Of a stretch of 64,000 bases of DNA, positions 14,437 to 23,620 are shown piece by piece. Source of the DNA: Sphingopyxis jiangsuensis. Lineage in GTDB: Bacteria > Pseudomonadota > Alphaproteobacteria > Sphingomonadales > Sphingomonadaceae. Made by a program: the position numbers and the translations under genes. How positions within the stretch are numbered: the first letter of the stretch is position 1; every line of letters begins with the position of its first letter. Location: positions 806,001 through 870,000 of the forward strand of contig NZ_JAERPO010000001.1 of assembly GCF_016734905.1 (NCBI RefSeq). The letters run 5' to 3'. Under the pieces are notes generated by a model. It saw only the letters and a program-made list of their open reading frames with translations. It searched no databases and had not been told where the DNA came from.

Positions 14437-16095
14437 ATGAAGTCCCGTCCCGTTTTGAGACAAAGTTTTCTGGCTGCGTCGGGCCTGTTCCTGATAGTGT
14501 CGGAAGCAGCCCATGCGCAATCGACGGTCGAACCTTCGGCTATCGAACGAACGATTCCCCGCGCCCCGATCGAAAAGCCGGCCGATCCCGCGACCTTGCC
14601 CAGCCTGAACGTCGCCGCCGAAAGCGCGACTACCGGCGAAAGCTTTATCCTCGGCGCTGTTCACGTCAGTGGGGCCACTGCTTTTACTCCGGCCGAACTC
14701 GCGGCTGAATATGAACCTTATCTAGCCACCGTCGTCGACGACGCGCGGCTGAAGGAAATAGCCGCCAGAATTACGGCGCGATACCAGGCGGCGGGCTACC
14801 CGCTGTCCTATGCCATGTTGCCGCGACAGAATGTGCGCGGCGGCGTCGTGCGCATCGATGTCGTGGAGGGACAGGTCGGCGCGGTCGTAATCGAGGGCGC
14901 CGGCCGGCATCAGTCCGGCCTCGACGCAATCGCCGCCCCGCTCTCCGCCGATCGTCCGTTGCGCACCGCAACGCTCGAGCGCGTGCTGGGACTTCTGCGC
15001 GATCAGCCGGGATTTCAGGTCGCCGATGTCAGTGTCGCGCGCGTCGAAGGCAGCCCCGCCGACCATGTGATGACGATACGCATCGTCCGCAATGCAGTCC
15101 GCGGGCTGGCCTATTTCGACAATCACGGAACGATCCCCGACGCCCGCGTGCGCCTTTATACCTCGCTGGGCATAGCCTCGCTTGCGACCACGGGCGACGA
15201 GCTTCGCCTCAATGCGTTCGCTATTCCTGGCGACGGCTTTCGCTACCTCTATGGGCAAGCCGCCTATGCCTTACCGATCGGTGCCGACGGGCTGGCACTG
15301 GAGCTGGCGGCATCGCAGGGCGACCAATATCAGCGCGCCAACAATATCCCCGTCGACGGAAGCTCGACCCATCTCTCTGCCCAGCTACGCTACCCCCTCG
15401 TTCGCAGCCGCGCATTTTCGGCCATCGCAAGGCTTGGCGTAAGCGACTGGCGCAGTATCAGCCGTCATGACGTCACACGCCTGCAGCGTGACCGCATTCG
15501 CGTCGCGCGCTTTGGAATGGCCATTGCAGGCGCGTCGGCGCGATCGTTCAGCGGCGAACTCTGGGTGGCGCAGGGGCTCGATTTCGATGCGGCAACCCAA
15601 CCCGGCGATCCGCTTGCCTCTCGCCCCGATGCAGGCGGAAAATTCACCAAGGTGAGCTTTACCGTGCAGGCATCGCAACAGCTCGACCCGCGCTTCACCC
15701 TGCGCGCATTCGCAGCCGGTCAATTATCGTCGGCGCCGTTGCTCTCCATCGAGGAATTTGCACTCGGCGGCAGCCAGGTCGGCCGGGCTTTCGACTTCAA
15801 CGAGCTGACGGGCGATCATGGCTTCGGTGGCTCGCTCGAAATCGGTTTCCGTCCAGGCGAACATTTCGGTCCGTTCCAGCACGTAGAATTTTTCACCTTT
15901 ATCGACGGCGGTGCGGCATTTCAGCACGGACATCCCGCGGGGATTGCGCGCAACCAGGCGCTGGCGTCGGTGGGCGGAGGAGCGCGCTTCATGCTCGGCG
16001 GCATCTATGTCAAAGCCGAGGCGGGCGTTCCGGTCGAGACGACGCATGGCGAGAATGCCTTCCGCGCCTTTGTATCGGCGTCCAAGGCCTTCTGA
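14437..16095 (+). CDS. TpsB/ShlB-FhaC family outer-membrane transporter
   Basis: Protein of 552 residues from ATG 14437, the start of a signal peptide ending in SEAAHAQ. Residues about 75-220 carry POTRA domains (GAVHVSGATAFTPAELAAEY, then GGVVRIDVVEGQV). The rest is a beta-barrel typical of two-partner secretion transporters, with FALGGSQVGRAFD (close to the VRGY/F motif region) near 440 and an aromatic last residue. Such proteins export a large TpsA adhesin or haemolysin, but none is encoded within this window. It is divergent from the FecR/CHASE2 pair across a 242-nt gap, so the three may act together. Confidence 0.88.
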   Translation: MKSRPVLRQSFLAASGLFLIVSEAAHAQSTVEPSAIERTIPRAPIEKPADPATLPSLNVAAESATTGESFILGAVHVSGATAFTPAELAAEYEPYLATVVDDARLKEIAARITARYQAAGYPLSYAMLPRQNVRGGVVRIDVVEGQVGAVVIEGAGRHQSGLDAIAAPLSADRPLRTATLERVLGLLRDQPGFQVADVSVARVEGSPADHVMTIRIVRNAVRGLAYFDNHGTIPDARVRLYTSLGIASLATTGDELRLNAFAIPGDGFRYLYGQAAYALPIGADGLALELAASQGDQYQRANNIPVDGSSTHLSAQLRYPLVRSRAFSAIARLGVSDWRSISRHDVTRLQRDRIRVARFGMAIAGASARSFSGELWVAQGLDFDAATQPGDPLASRPDAGGKFTKVSFTVQASQQLDPRFTLRAFAAGQLSSAPLLSIEEFALGGSQVGRAFDFNELTGDHGFGGSLEIGFRPGEHFGPFQHVEFFTFIDGGAAFQHGHPAGIARNQALASVGGGARFMLGGIYVKAEAGVPVETTHGENAFRAFVSASKAF

Positions 16096-16107
16096 CGCGC
16101 GTTTGGT

Positions 16108-17445
16108 TCAGGTTCCGCGCGCGAAGGGATCTTCGCGCAGCGACCGGCCGGCAGTTTCGGGCATGAAACGCAAGGCGGCCAGCCCGACGAGGCATGCAAG
16201 CATCAAATAATAGGCCGGCATCAGTTGGTCGCCCGTCGCGCTGATCAGCGCGCTGCCGATCGCCGGCGCGGTACCGCCGAAGAGCGACGTCGAGACGTTG
16301 TAGGCGATCGCAAAACCGGCGAAGCGCACCGCGGTGGGGAACATCGCCGGGAAGGTTGCCGATATCGTCGCAAGCTGCGGGACATAGAGCAGGCCGAGAA
16401 GGATAAAGCCTGCAACCGCACCCGCCAACCCGGTACCGATCAGCATGTACAGCGGCACGGCGAAGAGGAAGAGGCCGATCAGCGACCAGCGCCACATCGG
16501 ACGGCGCCCCACCCGGTCGGACAGCGCCCCGGCGATCGGCAGAAAGACCATCATGAAGAGCATTCCGATGATCGGCACGACAAGCGCCTCATCAGGCGTC
16601 AGTCCGATGCGCCGCTGCAAATAGGTCGGCATATAGCTGAGCAGCGTGTAGTTGACGACGTTGAGCGCAACGACGAGCCCCGCGACCACGAGCAGAGCGC
16701 GCCAATGGTCGCGTATGATCGTGCCCAGTCCCGGCGCCGCGCGGCCCTCCGCCACGACGCTTTCCTCGACGAAAATTGGCGTGTCGTCCATCTTCGCGCG
16801 CAGATACATGCCGATGAGGCCGAGCGGTGCGGCGACGAGGAACGGGATGCGCCACCCCCAATCGTGCATCGCCGCATCCCCGAGCATGAGCGAAAAGCCC
16901 AGCATCAACGCCGCGCCGAGCGAAAATCCGGCGAGCGTCCCGAATTCGAGGAAGCTGCCGAAAAAGCCGCGCCGGTCATCAGGCGCATATTCAGCCATGA
17001 AGGTCGCCGCGCCGCCATATTCGCCGCCGGTCGAAAAGCCCTGAATTATGCGTAACACAATCAGGATTGCAGGCGCCCAGAGGCCGATGCTGTCATAGGA
17101 CGGAACCAGTCCGACACCGAGGGTCGCCGCCGCCATCAGCAAGATGGTGATTGCCAGAACCGACTTGCGCCCGATCCGGTCACCGAGCGGCCCCCAGAAC
17201 AGCCCGCCGAGCGGACGGATGAGGAAGGAGATGGCAAAGGTCGCGAGCGCGAACAACGTCGCCTCCTCGACGTCTCCCGGAAACAGCGCCGCCGAAATAT
17301 AGGTCACACCATAGGCATAAATGCCGTAATCGAACCATTCGGTCGCATTGCCCAGCGCCGACGCGGTAATCGCGCGGCGGAGCGTATCGGGGTCGGTCGA
17401 TTGACCGGTCGTCGGCATATCGGCGGCGTTGGTCTGAGCATCCAT
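16108..17445 (-). CDS. MHS-family (ProP-like) MFS transporter
   Basis: A 445-residue transporter of the metabolite:H+ symporter group. Signatures are ASALGNATEWFDYGIYAY at the first helix, then IRPLGGLFWGPLGDRIGRKSVL and the GFSTGGEYGGAA block of helix 5. The group includes ProP, which takes up proline, betaine and ectoine, and also dicarboxylate carriers. The gene starts 2 nt after the stop of another MFS gene that itself lies 19 nt after ask, so it looks like the last gene of the ectoine operon. Uptake of ectoines or betaine is therefore plausible but inferred. Confidence 0.87.
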   Translation of the reverse strand: MDAQTNAADMPTTGQSTDPDTLRRAITASALGNATEWFDYGIYAYGVTYISAALFPGDVEEATLFALATFAISFLIRPLGGLFWGPLGDRIGRKSVLAITILLMAAATLGVGLVPSYDSIGLWAPAILIVLRIIQGFSTGGEYGGAATFMAEYAPDDRRGFFGSFLEFGTLAGFSLGAALMLGFSLMLGDAAMHDWGWRIPFLVAAPLGLIGMYLRAKMDDTPIFVEESVVAEGRAAPGLGTIIRDHWRALLVVAGLVVALNVVNYTLLSYMPTYLQRRIGLTPDEALVVPIIGMLFMMVFLPIAGALSDRVGRRPMWRWSLIGLFLFAVPLYMLIGTGLAGAVAGFILLGLLYVPQLATISATFPAMFPTAVRFAGFAIAYNVSTSLFGGTAPAIGSALISATGDQLMPAYYLMLACLVGLAALRFMPETAGRSLREDPFARGT

Positions 17446-17447
17446 GT

Positions 17448-18701
17448 CTAACTGCTTTCAGTCTGTGCCGCGGGGCCGGGTTCGTCAGCACCAGCGGGAT
17501 CGAGGAGCGCTGCGGTGGGCGTCGTGCGTGGCAGGATCTGGAAATCTTGCTGATCGAGTGCGGGGACGGGCGCGCTTGCCGCGAGCCTCAATAGGCCGAA
17601 GCCGAGCATCAGCGCTGTGCACAGCGCGATGAACAGGAACAATCCGGCGGTCCCCGCCAGCGTCATTGCCGTCGCCGCACCGAGCGGGCCGAGCGCCGCG
17701 CCGACCGAATAGAGCAAGACGAGTTGGCTGCTCGCCGTCACGCGCTCCGACGGAAGGAGACGGTCGTTGACGTGCGCAACGCACAGTGGATAGAGCGCAA
17801 AGCTTAACCCCCCGAACGCCGCGCCGAGCCCGAGAAGCAGAACGCCACCGGGAAGCATCGCGAGCGCTGCGCTGACCGCCAGCGTCGCGGCGAAACAGCC
17901 GATGATGACGTGCCGGCGGTCATAGCGGTCCGACAACCACCCGAGCGGCCACTGGAGCGCCACCCCGCCAAGGATGACGGTCATCATGAAGGTCGCCGTG
18001 GCGCCGAGGTCGAGCCCCAGACGGCGTGCATAGATTGCGGCAAGTCCATAGAAGGCGCCGAGCACGAGCCCCGTGATCCCCGCACCTGCTACGCCCAATG
18101 GCGAAGCGTCGAACAACCGCCGTAGCGGCAACGTCGCCGCTTCACCCAGCACCGGCGCGGTGCTGCGTGTCAGACAGACGGGGATTATCGCCAGCGAAAT
18201 GAGGATCGAGCCGACGACGAACGGAACCGCCGGATCGCCGCGGCCGACATTGAGCAGCAATTGGCCAAGCGCCTGCCCCGCATAAAGCGCAACCATATAG
18301 AGCGCGAGGATCGTCCCGCGCGTCTCGGGTTCGGAGCGGTCCCCGAGCCAACTTTCGACACAGATGAACACGCCCGCGACGCACACGCCATCGATGAAGC
18401 GAAGTGCGCCCCACAGCAGCGGTTGCTGTACGAGCGCATAGATCAGCGTGCTCGCCGACAAGAGCGCGACGAATGCCGCAAAGGCGCGGATATGTCCGAC
18501 CCGGCGGACCACACCCCCTGCCCGCAACGCCCCGAGCACAAGCCCGCCAAAATAGGCGGTCGCAACGAGCCCGATCACCATCGTCCCGCTGCCCGCGCGT
18601 TCGAGCCGCAGCCCGACGAGCGTGGACAGGAAACCGCTGCCTGCCATCAACACGAAAATCGCGACAAGCAGGCTGCGGACGGATTGGATCATGGCGAGCA
18701 T
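17448..18701 (-). CDS. MFS transporter (YcaD-like)
   Basis: A 417-residue, 12-helix major facilitator with RFIDGVCVAGVFICVESWLGD and GWLSDRYDRRHVIIG, blocks seen in the YcaD group. Substrates of that group are unknown. It starts 19 nt downstream of ask (ATG 18701, alternative ATG 18692) and ends 2 nt before the MHS gene. It may export or import a compatible solute with the ectoine genes; the sequence itself does not prove this. Confidence 0.83.
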   Translation of the reverse strand: MLAMIQSVRSLLVAIFVLMAGSGFLSTLVGLRLERAGSGTMVIGLVATAYFGGLVLGALRAGGVVRRVGHIRAFAAFVALLSASTLIYALVQQPLLWGALRFIDGVCVAGVFICVESWLGDRSEPETRGTILALYMVALYAGQALGQLLLNVGRGDPAVPFVVGSILISLAIIPVCLTRSTAPVLGEAATLPLRRLFDASPLGVAGAGITGLVLGAFYGLAAIYARRLGLDLGATATFMMTVILGGVALQWPLGWLSDRYDRRHVIIGCFAATLAVSAALAMLPGGVLLLGLGAAFGGLSFALYPLCVAHVNDRLLPSERVTASSQLVLLYSVGAALGPLGAATAMTLAGTAGLFLFIALCTALMLGFGLLRLAASAPVPALDQQDFQILPRTTPTAALLDPAGADEPGPAAQTESS

Positions 18702-18720
18702 CGGCCGCTACCGCGGCGCG

Positions 18721-20166
18721 TCAGGCGGCGCGCCGCCCCTCCCCGGCCAGTTCGTCGCTTTCGACCAGCGCCTTGTGCAACACGCGAATGGCACGTTCGA
18801 AATTGCGGCCTTGGACGATGAACTGCACGTCGACGTTGCGGATCTGATGTTGCATCGCGATCATGGAAATCCCCGCATCCTCAAGTGCGCGAAGCGCGTC
18901 GGGGACAAGGCCGGGCCGCGAAATGTCGCTGCCGATAACGGAGACCATCGCCACCGGATGCGCCGAAATGGCCGCGTCGGGATAGGCATTTTCGAGGTCC
19001 GCAATGACCTTTTTGACTGCATCGGCGCTCGCCGAAAGATAATGGGTGATCGTATTCGCGTTCGACGATTTGCTGACGATCCACAGGCCGTGCCGCGCCA
19101 GCGCGTCGAGGATCGCAGAGTCGTAACCCTTCACCCCGACCATATCCTGTTCGAAGAATTGCAGCGCCTGCATGTGGCGAATACCGGTCACGATCTCGAC
19201 CCGCGGAACGTCGGAAACGTAGGTCCCCGACACAAGCGTGCCCGGATCTTCGCGATCAAAGGTGTTGCGGACGCGCAGCGGAATGTCGGTCTGTCGAAGC
19301 CCGCGGCCCGCCCCCGGATGGATCGCCTCCATGCCAACATTGGCGAGCTGGTCGGCGACGTCGTAATTGGTGCGACCGATCTTGCGCGCCTTGTCCTCGC
19401 CGACAAGCTTGGGGTCGGCGCTGGACAGGTGGAATTCCTTGTGGATGATCGCCTCGCGCGCACCGGTCAGAACCGCAATGCGCGAGAAGGTCATTTCGGT
19501 GTAGCCACGCGAAAAGCGGCGAACCATCCCGCCGCGGCACCCGGCATAGCCAGTGACGATCGGCATTGTCGTTGCCAGGTCGACGTCGCCCAGCGCCTCT
19601 TCGATCCGTTCGTCGAGCGTACGAAGATCTTCCTGATCCCAGCCGGTCAGGTCGACGAACAGCGCGTTTACGTCGCGGTCGCGCAGCATCAGGCTGGTGC
19701 TGTGCGCGCTATGCGCCTCGCCGAGCCCCGCGAGCAATTCGCGCGCCGTGACAAGCTGTTCCTTGACGCAGAAGCGCCCGTGACTGCGCAGGCGCGCGAG
19801 GTCGTCGAGGCAATCGGCAACGGCATCGAGGCGCGCATCGACAAAAGCGTCGGCTTCGGCGCGGCTCGCCGGGCGCACGAACATGGTGGCGTTGCGCTCG
19901 TGCATCGCGCGGCGGACGTCATCCATCGCGCGCCGCCAGCCATCGGCCCCTTCATCATCGGCGACGAAGCGCTGATAAACGCCCGGCTCGCCTGTCTTTT
20001 TGTCCTCGAGCAACAAATTGGTCATGCCGGCATACGCCGACACCACGAAAATCCGGTTGTAGAGTTCGGAGCCCGACCGCCCGGCGATCAGGACATTGTC
20101 GAACAAGGTCGCCGTCGCGGCCATCGAGGTTCCGCCGATCTTCTCGACACTATGCCGGCCCGTCAT
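18721..20166 (-). CDS. ask: Aspartate kinase of the ectoine cluster (Ask_Ect)
   Basis: A 481-residue aspartokinase that phosphorylates L-aspartate, the first step toward aspartate semialdehyde, the precursor used by EctB. The N-terminal kinase motif reads VEKIGGTSM, with VSAYAGMTNLL and further kinase blocks, and two ACT regulatory domains fill the C-terminal third (PHFF-like stretch SKSSNANTITHYL). Ectoine-cluster kinases usually escape feedback inhibition by lysine and threonine. ATG 20166 overlaps the ectD stop by 4 nt, the usual ectABCD-ask order. Confidence 0.93.
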   Translation of the reverse strand: MTGRHSVEKIGGTSMAATATLFDNVLIAGRSGSELYNRIFVVSAYAGMTNLLLEDKKTGEPGVYQRFVADDEGADGWRRAMDDVRRAMHERNATMFVRPASRAEADAFVDARLDAVADCLDDLARLRSHGRFCVKEQLVTARELLAGLGEAHSAHSTSLMLRDRDVNALFVDLTGWDQEDLRTLDERIEEALGDVDLATTMPIVTGYAGCRGGMVRRFSRGYTEMTFSRIAVLTGAREAIIHKEFHLSSADPKLVGEDKARKIGRTNYDVADQLANVGMEAIHPGAGRGLRQTDIPLRVRNTFDREDPGTLVSGTYVSDVPRVEIVTGIRHMQALQFFEQDMVGVKGYDSAILDALARHGLWIVSKSSNANTITHYLSASADAVKKVIADLENAYPDAAISAHPVAMVSVIGSDISRPGLVPDALRALEDAGISMIAMQHQIRNVDVQFIVQGRNFERAIRVLHKALVESDELAGEGRRAA

Positions 20167-21083
20167 GCCGCAACCCTTTCGTTGAGCGCGCCATGTTCGA
20201 CCCGGAGCGGTTCGGGATCGCCGCGATGCGCGAGGAACCAGGGGCGCGCCTTATCGACGCCAAATGGCTTTTCGAGGCGGTTGCTCACCGCATTATAGAC
20301 AAGGAAGGCGTTAGCGCGGGGGAAGGGCGTGATGTTGCCGTTCGATCCGTGCATCAGGTTGCAATCGAACAGGATCACTGTCCCGGGCTTCCCCGTCGGC
20401 GCGACGATGCCATGTTTGTGCGCGAGTTCAGCGAGGCTGTCCTCGTCGGGAACGCCATATTCCTGCCTCTTGAGCGAGCTAAGATAATGATTGTCGGGCG
20501 TTTCTCCGACGCAGGTCAGATAGGTGCGGTGCGACCCCGGAATGACCATCAGCGGTCCGTTGTGCGGCGTATTTTCCGCCAGCAGCACCGACATCGACAG
20601 CGCGCGCATCCGCGGCATGCCGTCCTCGACGTGCCAGGTTTCAAAATCGCTGTGCCAGTAAAATTCCTTGCCCTTGAACCCGGGCTTATAATTGAGGCGA
20701 GACTGGTGGATATACACCTCGTCGCCGAGCAGGAAGCGCGCAACCTCGGCGAGCCGCGCGTCGGCGGCAAGGCGGCCGATCACGTCGCTCTGGCGGTGGA
20801 TTTCAAAGATCGAGCGGATTTCCTTGCTCTGCGGCTCCGACACGATCGTTTCGGCGTCGAGCGCCGACGGATCGGCAAGGAGCCCGCCGGCAGCGCGCTG
20901 GAGATACTCGACCTCGGCCTCGGAAAACAGGTCTTCGAGCACCAGATAGCCGTCGCGGTCGAATTGCTCGGCCTGCGCTCGGCTGATCGGTGCGGCGTCG
21001 GTCCATTCGCTATGAACGACCGGGTCCTGACGCGGCCGCATTTCGGGTCGGGCCGCGTGACGCGATGGGTAGATGTCTTGCAT
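20163..21083 (-). CDS. ectD: Ectoine 5-hydroxylase
   Basis: A 306-residue Fe(II)/2-oxoglutarate dioxygenase that converts ectoine to 5-hydroxyectoine. The iron ligands His144, Asp146 (YWHSDFETWHVEDG) and His245 (CNLMHGSNGN) are present, as is the EctD-specific FxWHSDFETWHxEDGMPRMR block and NYKPGFKGKEF for substrate binding. Length and residue numbers coincide with those known for Sphingopyxis EctD. It lies 30 nt after ectC and overlaps ask by 4 nt. Confidence 0.97.
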   Translation of the reverse strand: MQDIYPSRHAARPEMRPRQDPVVHSEWTDAAPISRAQAEQFDRDGYLVLEDLFSEAEVEYLQRAAGGLLADPSALDAETIVSEPQSKEIRSIFEIHRQSDVIGRLAADARLAEVARFLLGDEVYIHQSRLNYKPGFKGKEFYWHSDFETWHVEDGMPRMRALSMSVLLAENTPHNGPLMVIPGSHRTYLTCVGETPDNHYLSSLKRQEYGVPDEDSLAELAHKHGIVAPTGKPGTVILFDCNLMHGSNGNITPFPRANAFLVYNAVSNRLEKPFGVDKARPWFLAHRGDPEPLRVEHGALNERVAA

Positions 21084-21113
21084 GGGACTTCCCCCTGATA
21101 TTGGAAATCGGTT

Positions 21114-21518
21114 TCAGTCGGCGGGAACGGGCTCGCGTTCGGCGGCGGGATAGGCGCCGCTTTCGTCATGCACTTCCTTGCCGGTAACGGGCGGGTTGAA
21201 GACGCAGGCGGTCAGCATGTCGGTCTCGGGCCGCAGGATGTGGCGGTCATGGTCGTTCAGCGCATAGAGGTCGCCGGCCTTGAGCTTGTGCGTCTTGCCG
21301 GTGCCGAGGTCCTCGATCGTCCCCTTGCCCTTGAGCACGAACACCGATTCCAGATGGTTCTGATAATGCATCTTGAGTTCGGCGCCCGCGAACAGCGTCG
21401 TGACGTGGAACGAAAAGCCCAATCCGTCCTGCTCGAGCAGCATGCGCGCGCTCGCCCAGCCGTCCGAGCGCACATTCTGGTCGGACTTGCGAATGTCATT
21501 GAGATTGCGAAGGATCAT
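21114..21518 (-). CDS. ectC: Ectoine synthase
   Basis: A 134-residue cupin that cyclises N-gamma-acetyl-2,4-diaminobutyrate to ectoine. It starts MILRNLNDIRKSDQNV, as in family members, and keeps the cupin pattern (GAELKMHYQNHLESVFVLKG, then LNDHDRHILRPETDM). It lies 17 nt after ectB. Confidence 0.97.
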   Translation of the reverse strand: MILRNLNDIRKSDQNVRSDGWASARMLLEQDGLGFSFHVTTLFAGAELKMHYQNHLESVFVLKGKGTIEDLGTGKTHKLKAGDLYALNDHDRHILRPETDMLTACVFNPPVTGKEVHDESGAYPAAEREPVPAD

Positions 21519-21535
21519 GTGTCGGTTCTCCTGAT

Positions 21536-22846
21536 TTACTCGGCGGCGACGGCATAATCCGTCGTCATCGCCTCGCGGATTTTGGTTTCGAGTATGTCTA
21601 GGCCGGTCGCGAGCACGGCGTCGTCGATCACCAGCGGCGCGAGCACCTTGATGACCTCGTCATGCGCGCCGCTCGTCTCGATGATCAGTCCCTCGGCGAA
21701 GCAGGCGGCGGTCACGCTGGCAGCAAGCTCGCCCGATCCGACGTTGACTCCGCGCATCATCCCGCGCCCGCGCACCTCGAACCCATATTCGGCGGCAATC
21801 GCCTGCAGGCGATCCTCGAGCAGCGCCGCACGCCGCGCGACGTCGGCCTGGAAGGCACCGCCGCTCCAGAAATGGCGGAGCGCCGCAGCGGAAGTGACGA
21901 ACGCATGGTTATTGCCGCGGAAGGTGCCGTTGTGCTCGCCCGGCGACCATTGGTCGAGTTCGGGACGGAACAGAGTCAGCGCAAAGGGCAGCCCCATGCC
22001 CGACAGCGATTTCGCCATCGTGACGATATCGGGGGTGAAGCCCATGCCCTCGAAGCTGAAGAAGCCGCCCGTCCGGCCGCACCCCGCCTGGATGTCATCG
22101 ACGATCAGCAGCGCGCCGTGCGCGCGGGCGATACGGGCGATCGCGCGCAGCCATTCGGGCGACGCGGCGTTGAGGCCGCCTTCGCCCTGCACCGTTTCAA
22201 CGAGGATCGCAGCGGGAGCGTCGAGGCCGCTCGACGGATCGGAGAGCCGCTGCGCGAGCAGATCGGCGGTGTCGACATCGGGGCCGTAATAGCCGTCATA
22301 GGGTTCATGGCTGACATGGCTGAGGGGAACCCCCGCACCGCCGCGCTTGGCGGCGTTGCCGGTGCACGCGAGCGCTCCCAGCGTCATGCCGTGAAAGCCG
22401 TTGGTGAAGGCAATCACCATTTCGCGGCCGGTAACCTTGCGCGCCAACTTGATCGCCGCCTCGACCGCATTGGTGCCGGTCGGGCCGGTAAACATCGCAC
22501 GATAGTCGAGCCCGCGCGGGCGCAGGATCACATCCTCGAACGTCGCGAGGAAATCCTCCTTCGCGTCGGTATGGAGGTCGAGGCCGTGCGCGATACCGTC
22601 GGCAGCGATGTAATCGAGCAGCGCCTGCTTCAGGATCGGGTGGTTGTGGCCATAGTTGAGCGTCGAACAGCCCGACAGAAAGTCGAGATAACGCCCGCCC
22701 TGCGTGTCGTGCATCCACACGCCCTCGGCCTTACCGAACTGGCGCGGCATCGCACGGGCATAGCTGCGGACGCCGGATTCGCGGCGCTCGTAAAGGCTTC
22801 GGTCCGGAATCACGCCGGACGGTTTGGGGCCGATGATGTCGGTCAT
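21536..22846 (-). CDS. ectB: Diaminobutyrate-2-oxoglutarate transaminase
   Basis: A 436-residue class III aminotransferase that makes L-2,4-diaminobutyrate from aspartate semialdehyde and glutamate. PLP-binding features are GPTGTNAVEAAIKLAR, the LIVDDIQAGCGRTG block and the Schiff-base lysine in TMAKSLSGMG. ATG 22846 overlaps the ectA stop by 4 nt. Confidence 0.96.
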   Translation of the reverse strand: MTDIIGPKPSGVIPDRSLYERRESGVRSYARAMPRQFGKAEGVWMHDTQGGRYLDFLSGCSTLNYGHNHPILKQALLDYIAADGIAHGLDLHTDAKEDFLATFEDVILRPRGLDYRAMFTGPTGTNAVEAAIKLARKVTGREMVIAFTNGFHGMTLGALACTGNAAKRGGAGVPLSHVSHEPYDGYYGPDVDTADLLAQRLSDPSSGLDAPAAILVETVQGEGGLNAASPEWLRAIARIARAHGALLIVDDIQAGCGRTGGFFSFEGMGFTPDIVTMAKSLSGMGLPFALTLFRPELDQWSPGEHNGTFRGNNHAFVTSAAALRHFWSGGAFQADVARRAALLEDRLQAIAAEYGFEVRGRGMMRGVNVGSGELAASVTAACFAEGLIIETSGAHDEVIKVLAPLVIDDAVLATGLDILETKIREAMTTDYAVAAE

Positions 22847-23397
22847 TTTGCTTGTTCTTCCTGCAGTTTCTTGTCGTTGAGGGGGCCTATGCGGGCCTCG
22901 AATTCGGTGGCGTGGACGCCGGCGAAATGCGCCTCGCGCTCAAACAGCGGCTGGCGTTCCAGTTCGGCATCCCAGTCACGGGCAAGCCCGCGAAACAAGG
23001 CCCATGACGCGTCGTTGTCAGCCGTTATCGTCGTGATCAGCCGCTTGACGCCCTTTTGAGCTGGACGCGCCAGCAGCTCCTTGATCATCCGGCTCGCGAG
23101 CCGCTGGCCACGGCCTTCGGTCGATACCGCGACCTGCCAGACGAAGAAGGCGGCCGGGTCCGACGGCGGGCGATAACCCGACACCCAGCCGATAATGCGC
23201 CCGTTCTTTTCGACGACGATACAATGGTCGGCGAAATGTGCGCACTGGATGAGGTTGCAGTAGCGCGAGTTGCGATCGAGCGGCGGGCAAGCCGCGATCA
23301 GCGCGGTGATGGCCGGCCCGTCGGTGGAGGCCGGCTTGCGAAAGCGGATAGCGCCCGCAGGCGCCGTCTCGGAGGGTGCATTCTGGGCGTCGGTCAA
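22843..23397 (-). CDS. ectA: L-2,4-diaminobutyrate N-gamma-acetyltransferase
   Basis: A 184-residue GNAT acetyltransferase that acetylates diaminobutyrate. The acetyl-CoA loop region is AVSTEGRGQRLASRMI, and the PPLDRNSRYCNLIQCAHFADHC block is family-specific. The best start is TTG at 23397; no in-frame ATG exists upstream and the first internal Met is within the fold. An upstream out-of-frame leader reading ends exactly at this start (TTGA overlap), so initiation may depend on translational coupling. First gene of the ectABCD-ask operon. Confidence 0.93.
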   Translation of the reverse strand: MTDAQNAPSETAPAGAIRFRKPASTDGPAITALIAACPPLDRNSRYCNLIQCAHFADHCIVVEKNGRIIGWVSGYRPPSDPAAFFVWQVAVSTEGRGQRLASRMIKELLARPAQKGVKRLITTITADNDASWALFRGLARDWDAELERQPLFEREAHFAGVHATEFEARIGPLNDKKLQEEQAK

Positions 23398-23495
23398 GGA
23401 CTCTGCGTCATTTTGCCGATCAAGGATTTTTCATCTCCTGAAATAAATGAAAGCCGCCTCACGGTGACCATGAAGCAGCATCACGCAAAAACATA

Positions 23496-23552
23496 AGCAT
23501 ATGCTGTCAAACATCAACCCCGCGGAGGCGATATTGTTTCATTTTATAAAAT
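23496..23552. promoter_or_regulatory. Ectoine operon control region with two palindromes
   Basis: The 223-nt gap between the divergent ectA and MarR genes holds the perfect palindromes AGCATATGCT (23496-23505) and ATTTTATAAAAT (23541-23552). On the ectA strand a TTGACA sequence at 23510-23505 touches the first palindrome, suggesting a promoter with an operator over it. AT-rich dyads are typical targets of MarR/EctR repressors. A clear -10 box at optimal spacing is not seen. Confidence 0.45.
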
Positions 23553-23620
23553 AGTTTCAGGATGGAGCAGGATCGCAATTCAAATTGGCGCATCGCGACC
23601 GTCCGCGCTAACAGATTGCG

